A stretch of 36,115 nucleotides of DNA. It comes from Bacillus sp. REN3. GTDB taxonomy: Bacteria > Bacillota > Bacilli > Bacillales > Cytobacillaceae. Every line of letters begins with the position of its first letter. The first letter of the stretch is position 1. Position numbers and translations under genes: made by a program. The stretch spans positions 1 to 36,115 of the forward strand of contig NZ_JAERSD010000032.1 of assembly GCF_017912555.1 (NCBI RefSeq), written 5' to 3'. A model generated the notes under the pieces. It saw nothing but the letters and a program-made list of their open reading frames with translations. It did no database searches and was not told where the DNA came from. Shown piece by piece: positions 33,890 through 36,115 of this stretch.

Positions 33890-34456
33890 GTGAAGAAGAA
33901 ACTTTTCGGCAGTGTGCCAATGACGTTTGTGCTGGTTCTGATCGTTTTCTTTTTATATTATCAGTTCATTATGAATCCCGGAGTGAACGAAGATGCCCCG
34001 CTGCCAGACGGCTTGCATCCTGCCGTCGATCACAATAAAAACCTTTTGATCAGCAAGGCAGGAGATAAAGGGATCAAAGTCATCATAACAGATGGATTCC
34101 GCAGTATCCCGGAGCAGGATAGTTTATACGAAAAAGGCAGGTCGGACGAAGGGGAAATTGTCACCCATGCAAAGGGCGGGGAATCCTATCATAACTTTGG
34201 GCTCGCCATTGATTTTGCGATTTTGAACAATGCCGGGAGCCCTATATGGGATACAGATTATGATGGGAATGGCAATAGCCAGTCGGATTGGATGGAGGTG
34301 GTCGCCATCGCAAAGGAGCTTGGCTTTGAATGGGGTGGCGATTGGGAGCATTTCAAGGATTATCCGCACCTTGAAATGAACTTTGGGCTGAGCACGAATG
34401 AATTGATGCAAGGGAAGCGGCCGCCCGATGGCGCGCTGGCCTCATCACAGGATTAG
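33890..34456 (+). CDS. M15-family peptidoglycan endopeptidase (CwlK/YcdD-like)
   Basis: 188 residues. After one membrane segment (about 10-29) the M15C domain shows ITDGFRSIPEQDSLYEKGR, the zinc motif SYHNFGLAIDF (His and Asp) and GFEWGGDWEHFKDYPHLEM with the catalytic Asp/Glu and last zinc His. These match L-alanyl-D-glutamate endopeptidase CwlK of B. subtilis closely in order and spacing. It cleaves peptidoglycan stem peptides outside the membrane. The GTG start follows GAAAGGAAA. A hairpin shared with the convergent NADH dehydrogenase gene follows. Confidence 0.88.
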   Translation: MKKKLFGSVPMTFVLVLIVFFLYYQFIMNPGVNEDAPLPDGLHPAVDHNKNLLISKAGDKGIKVIITDGFRSIPEQDSLYEKGRSDEGEIVTHAKGGESYHNFGLAIDFAILNNAGSPIWDTDYDGNGNSQSDWMEVVAIAKELGFEWGGDWEHFKDYPHLEMNFGLSTNELMQGKRPPDGALASSQD

Positions 34457-34463
34457 CATGAAA

Positions 34464-34488
34464 AAAGCATCGGCAATGCCGATGCTTT
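34464..34488. terminator. Bidirectional terminator
   Basis: AAAGCATCGGC (34464-34474) and GCCGATGCTTT (34478-34488) pair perfectly; A and T runs flank it, so it serves the converging endopeptidase and dehydrogenase genes. Confidence 0.85.
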
Positions 34489-34492
34489 CTAA

Positions 34493-35722
34493 TTATTTGT
34501 GGTTGGAAACTGCCACTTTCTGATGGGGCTTCCCGGTTTTGAAGAATTGTTTGAGGATTAGCGATGGCCCTCCCAGTACAAAAAGGTACCTTGCTTCAAT
34601 GACCTGTTTCATGAAAGCGGCGAATAGTCCACTGATTTTCAATCCAAACACTTTTCCTACCGCAACCTTATTGCCAATGGAAGCAACGGTTCCTTTATGA
34701 TGGTATTCGAAGGCCTTCAAAGGCTCACCTCGAAGGCAGGCAATAATATTTGGCCCGCAAACCTCTGCTTGCTGGATGGCAACTTGGGCTGTTGGCGGCA
34801 GGCAATTGGTTTCATCCTTCCGGAAGAAGGCCGCATCACCGATGCAAAATACATTTTCCATTCCTTCCACCAGAAGGTTGGAATCGACGGGAATCCTTCC
34901 CTTCTTGATTGGCACAGCCAAGTTTTCCAATAGTCTATTTCCCCGTACTCCGCCTGACCAAATCAATGTCCTTGATGGCAGTTTAGCGCCATTATCGAGC
35001 GAGATGGAGGTTGGAGAACATTCGAGTATTTTTGTTGAAGTCATTAACTCAACACCATGCTTTTTCAGATAGTCAGTGGTGAATTTGATTGCTTCCTGAT
35101 CGAATCCCGGTAATAGGGTATCGGAGGCTTCGATGTTAATGATCCTGGTTTCGGCCAACGGAATATTGTAGGTTTTGCACAGCTCAGGAATTGCTTCCAC
35201 TAATTCACCGACCATCTCGATGCCAGTGAATCCTGCGCCAGCTATCGCAAAGGTCAGCCTTGAAGGGTCATGGTCTTCCTTGTAGGCTGCGAATTGTCTC
35301 AGCAGATGATTGTAAATGGCTTTAGTGCTTCTGAAGCTGCTGATCTTGAATGCATTTTCCTCTACCCCAGGTATTCTGAAGGTGTCCACTTCAAAGCCAA
35401 GGCAAATTACCAAGTAATCATATTCCACTTTTTCTCCCGATTCGAGGATAACCTGCTTGTTTTTGAAATCAGCATCCTTAATGGTCCCTTTCTTGAATTG
35501 AACCTTATTCGTCTTCAGCAAATCAGGTATATGGAGAGTAATCCTTTCGTCAGAAGCGGTTCCGGCGCCAGTCTTATGAAGCTGGGTCGAAATATAGTGG
35601 TAATCGTGCTTATTGATGAGAGTGACTTCCGCTTCGCCATTCCTCAGCTTCTTCTCCAACTGACGGCTGGTAATCAAGCCTCCATACCCTGCACCGAGAA
35701 TCACGATTTTTGGAGTTTTCAT
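34493..35722 (-). CDS. Type II NADH dehydrogenase (NDH-2)
   Basis: 409 residues. The N-terminal FAD-binding GAGYGGLITSRQLE (about 10-23), a central NADH-binding GAGFTGIEMVGELVE (about 164-178) and the second FAD motif near VFCIGDAAFF are in the usual NDH-2 order. The C-terminal region (SGLFAAFMKQVIEARYLFVLGG) is the amphipathic part that contacts the membrane. It moves electrons from NADH to menaquinone without pumping protons. The ATG has AAAGAAGGAAT upstream. Two TGTGAA-N4-TTCACA boxes lie within 115 bases upstream, so control by the NADH-sensing repressor Rex is likely, as for ndh in B. subtilis. Confidence 0.92.
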   Translation of the reverse strand: MKTPKIVILGAGYGGLITSRQLEKKLRNGEAEVTLINKHDYHYISTQLHKTGAGTASDERITLHIPDLLKTNKVQFKKGTIKDADFKNKQVILESGEKVEYDYLVICLGFEVDTFRIPGVEENAFKISSFRSTKAIYNHLLRQFAAYKEDHDPSRLTFAIAGAGFTGIEMVGELVEAIPELCKTYNIPLAETRIINIEASDTLLPGFDQEAIKFTTDYLKKHGVELMTSTKILECSPTSISLDNGAKLPSRTLIWSGGVRGNRLLENLAVPIKKGRIPVDSNLLVEGMENVFCIGDAAFFRKDETNCLPPTAQVAIQQAEVCGPNIIACLRGEPLKAFEYHHKGTVASIGNKVAVGKVFGLKISGLFAAFMKQVIEARYLFVLGGPSLILKQFFKTGKPHQKVAVSNHK

Positions 35723-35752
35723 TTTTATTCCTTCTTTCTTGGTAAGTTATCA

Positions 35753-35768
35753 TGTGAATGATTTCACA
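35753..35768. promoter_or_regulatory. Rex/Fnr-type box 1 upstream of the NADH dehydrogenase
   Basis: TGTGAATGATTTCACA matches TGTGAA-N4-TTCACA exactly, 31 bases before the start codon, at a place where binding would block transcription or initiation. Confidence 0.75.
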
Positions 35769-35819
35769 TAAAGACGCAAAAAAAAAATGAATGAACATGG
35801 TGATAGAAAGACGCCCTAA

Positions 35820-35835
35820 TGTGAACTATTTCACA
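35820..35835. promoter_or_regulatory. Rex/Fnr-type box 2 upstream of the NADH dehydrogenase
   Basis: TGTGAACTATTTCACA is a second exact match, 67 bases from the first (centre to centre), between roughly six and seven helical turns. Two boxes allow looping or cooperative binding of Rex. Confidence 0.75.
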
Positions 35836-36038
35836 ATCATTTCTTTATTAATATCTTACGATAAATAGTTCTTTTCTGCAAGGAAAAAATCAGGTTAATT
35901 TTAACAAAATATCGACACGAGTTTCGTTATAATTGATGAGATTGAGCGGGGGAGGATTCAATAACACAGCTGGTAAAGACAGACCTCTTGGCAAAAAGCG
36001 GATTCTTGGTGACTATTCCAGTGTATTTCCGCTAAAAG

Positions 36039-36090
36039 AAAGAGGGTGTCCCAAAAGTATAAACTTTTGGGCACCCTCTTTATTTTTGAG
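36039..36090 (+). terminator. Strong terminator near the right window edge
   Basis: AAAGAGGGTGTCCCAAAAGT (36039-36058) pairs with ACTTTTGGGCACCCTCTTT (36063-36081) with one bulge, followed by TATTTTT. The stretch 35836-36038 before it has a GGGGGAGG site at 35947 but no start codon in a suitable place, so no gene is called there. Confidence 0.85.
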
Positions 36091-36115
36091 ACTGCTTGGA
36101 AAATAGTCCGTTGAT

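Noticed and set aside
35947-36027. Short peptide gene after GGGGGAGG near the right edge
   Set aside because: The frame that reads best (ITQLVKTDLLAKSGFLVTI) has no ATG, GTG or TTG at a suitable distance and is only 24 codons long.
1-36115. CRISPR array or complete insertion sequence
   Set aside because: No regularly spaced direct repeats of suitable size and no transposase gene were seen.

Overview
The window reads as chromosome from a low- to mid-GC Gram-positive of the Bacillaceae (Bacillus, Mesobacillus or Cytobacillus-like). The evidence is strong AGGAGG ribosome binding sites with frequent GTG and TTG starts, a sigma-W-type promoter before an nfeD-flotillin pair, a yybP-ykoY manganese riboswitch before a terC gene, a CwlK-type endopeptidase, an OpuD-type BCCT carrier, and TGTGAA-N4-TTCACA (Rex/Fnr-type) boxes. 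The species cannot be fixed from the sequence alone.

Bases 1 to about 7,950 look like accessory DNA. They hold a TetR regulator with an MFS exporter and matching operator-like palindromes. Next come three broken genes in a row: a BceB-type permease fragment, a molybdopterin oxidoreductase fragment with an internal stop, and a truncated alpha/beta hydrolase. A quinone-oxidoreductase-like gene and a VOC protein lie divergent from a LysR regulator, followed by a frameshifted small gene and an apparent phage-type integrase tail. At 7911-7952 there is the 3' part of a tRNA gene with its terminator but no 5' half, as expected for the far attachment site of an element integrated into a tRNA gene. 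I infer that the right border of a decayed island lies here.

Bases 8,442-13,920 carry an EamA exporter and then a respiratory DMSO-reductase-type operon: TorD-like chaperone, Tat-exported catalytic subunit and four-cluster iron-sulfur subunit, behind an Fnr/Rex-type box. The membrane anchor gene expected next appears only as a remnant with a stop at codon 4. A Gly/Tyr/Pro-rich small protein follows.

Bases 14,139-25,103 hold a secreted glycerophosphodiester phosphodiesterase, a frameshifted small gene, a short M50-type membrane protease, a polar amino acid ABC transporter (binding protein, permease, ATPase, with an internal terminator after the binding protein), a 225-bp MITE-like repeat, a betaine/choline-type BCCT carrier, a DUF975 protein, a DinB-like protein and the nfeD-floT envelope-stress operon.

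Bases 25,159-36,115 hold a CPA1 cation/proton antiporter, a chemoreceptor, a manganese riboswitch with two near-duplicate terminator hairpins before terC, two coupled membrane proteins of unknown function, a CNNM/CorC-type transporter, an SGNH hydrolase, a CwlK-like endopeptidase and a type II NADH dehydrogenase with two Rex/Fnr-type boxes upstream. Shared themes are anaerobic or redox-controlled respiration (dms, ndh), metal and ion homeostasis (terC, CNNM, CPA1) and envelope maintenance (floT, glpQ-like, cwlK-like). No CRISPR array, complete insertion sequence or rRNA gene was seen.
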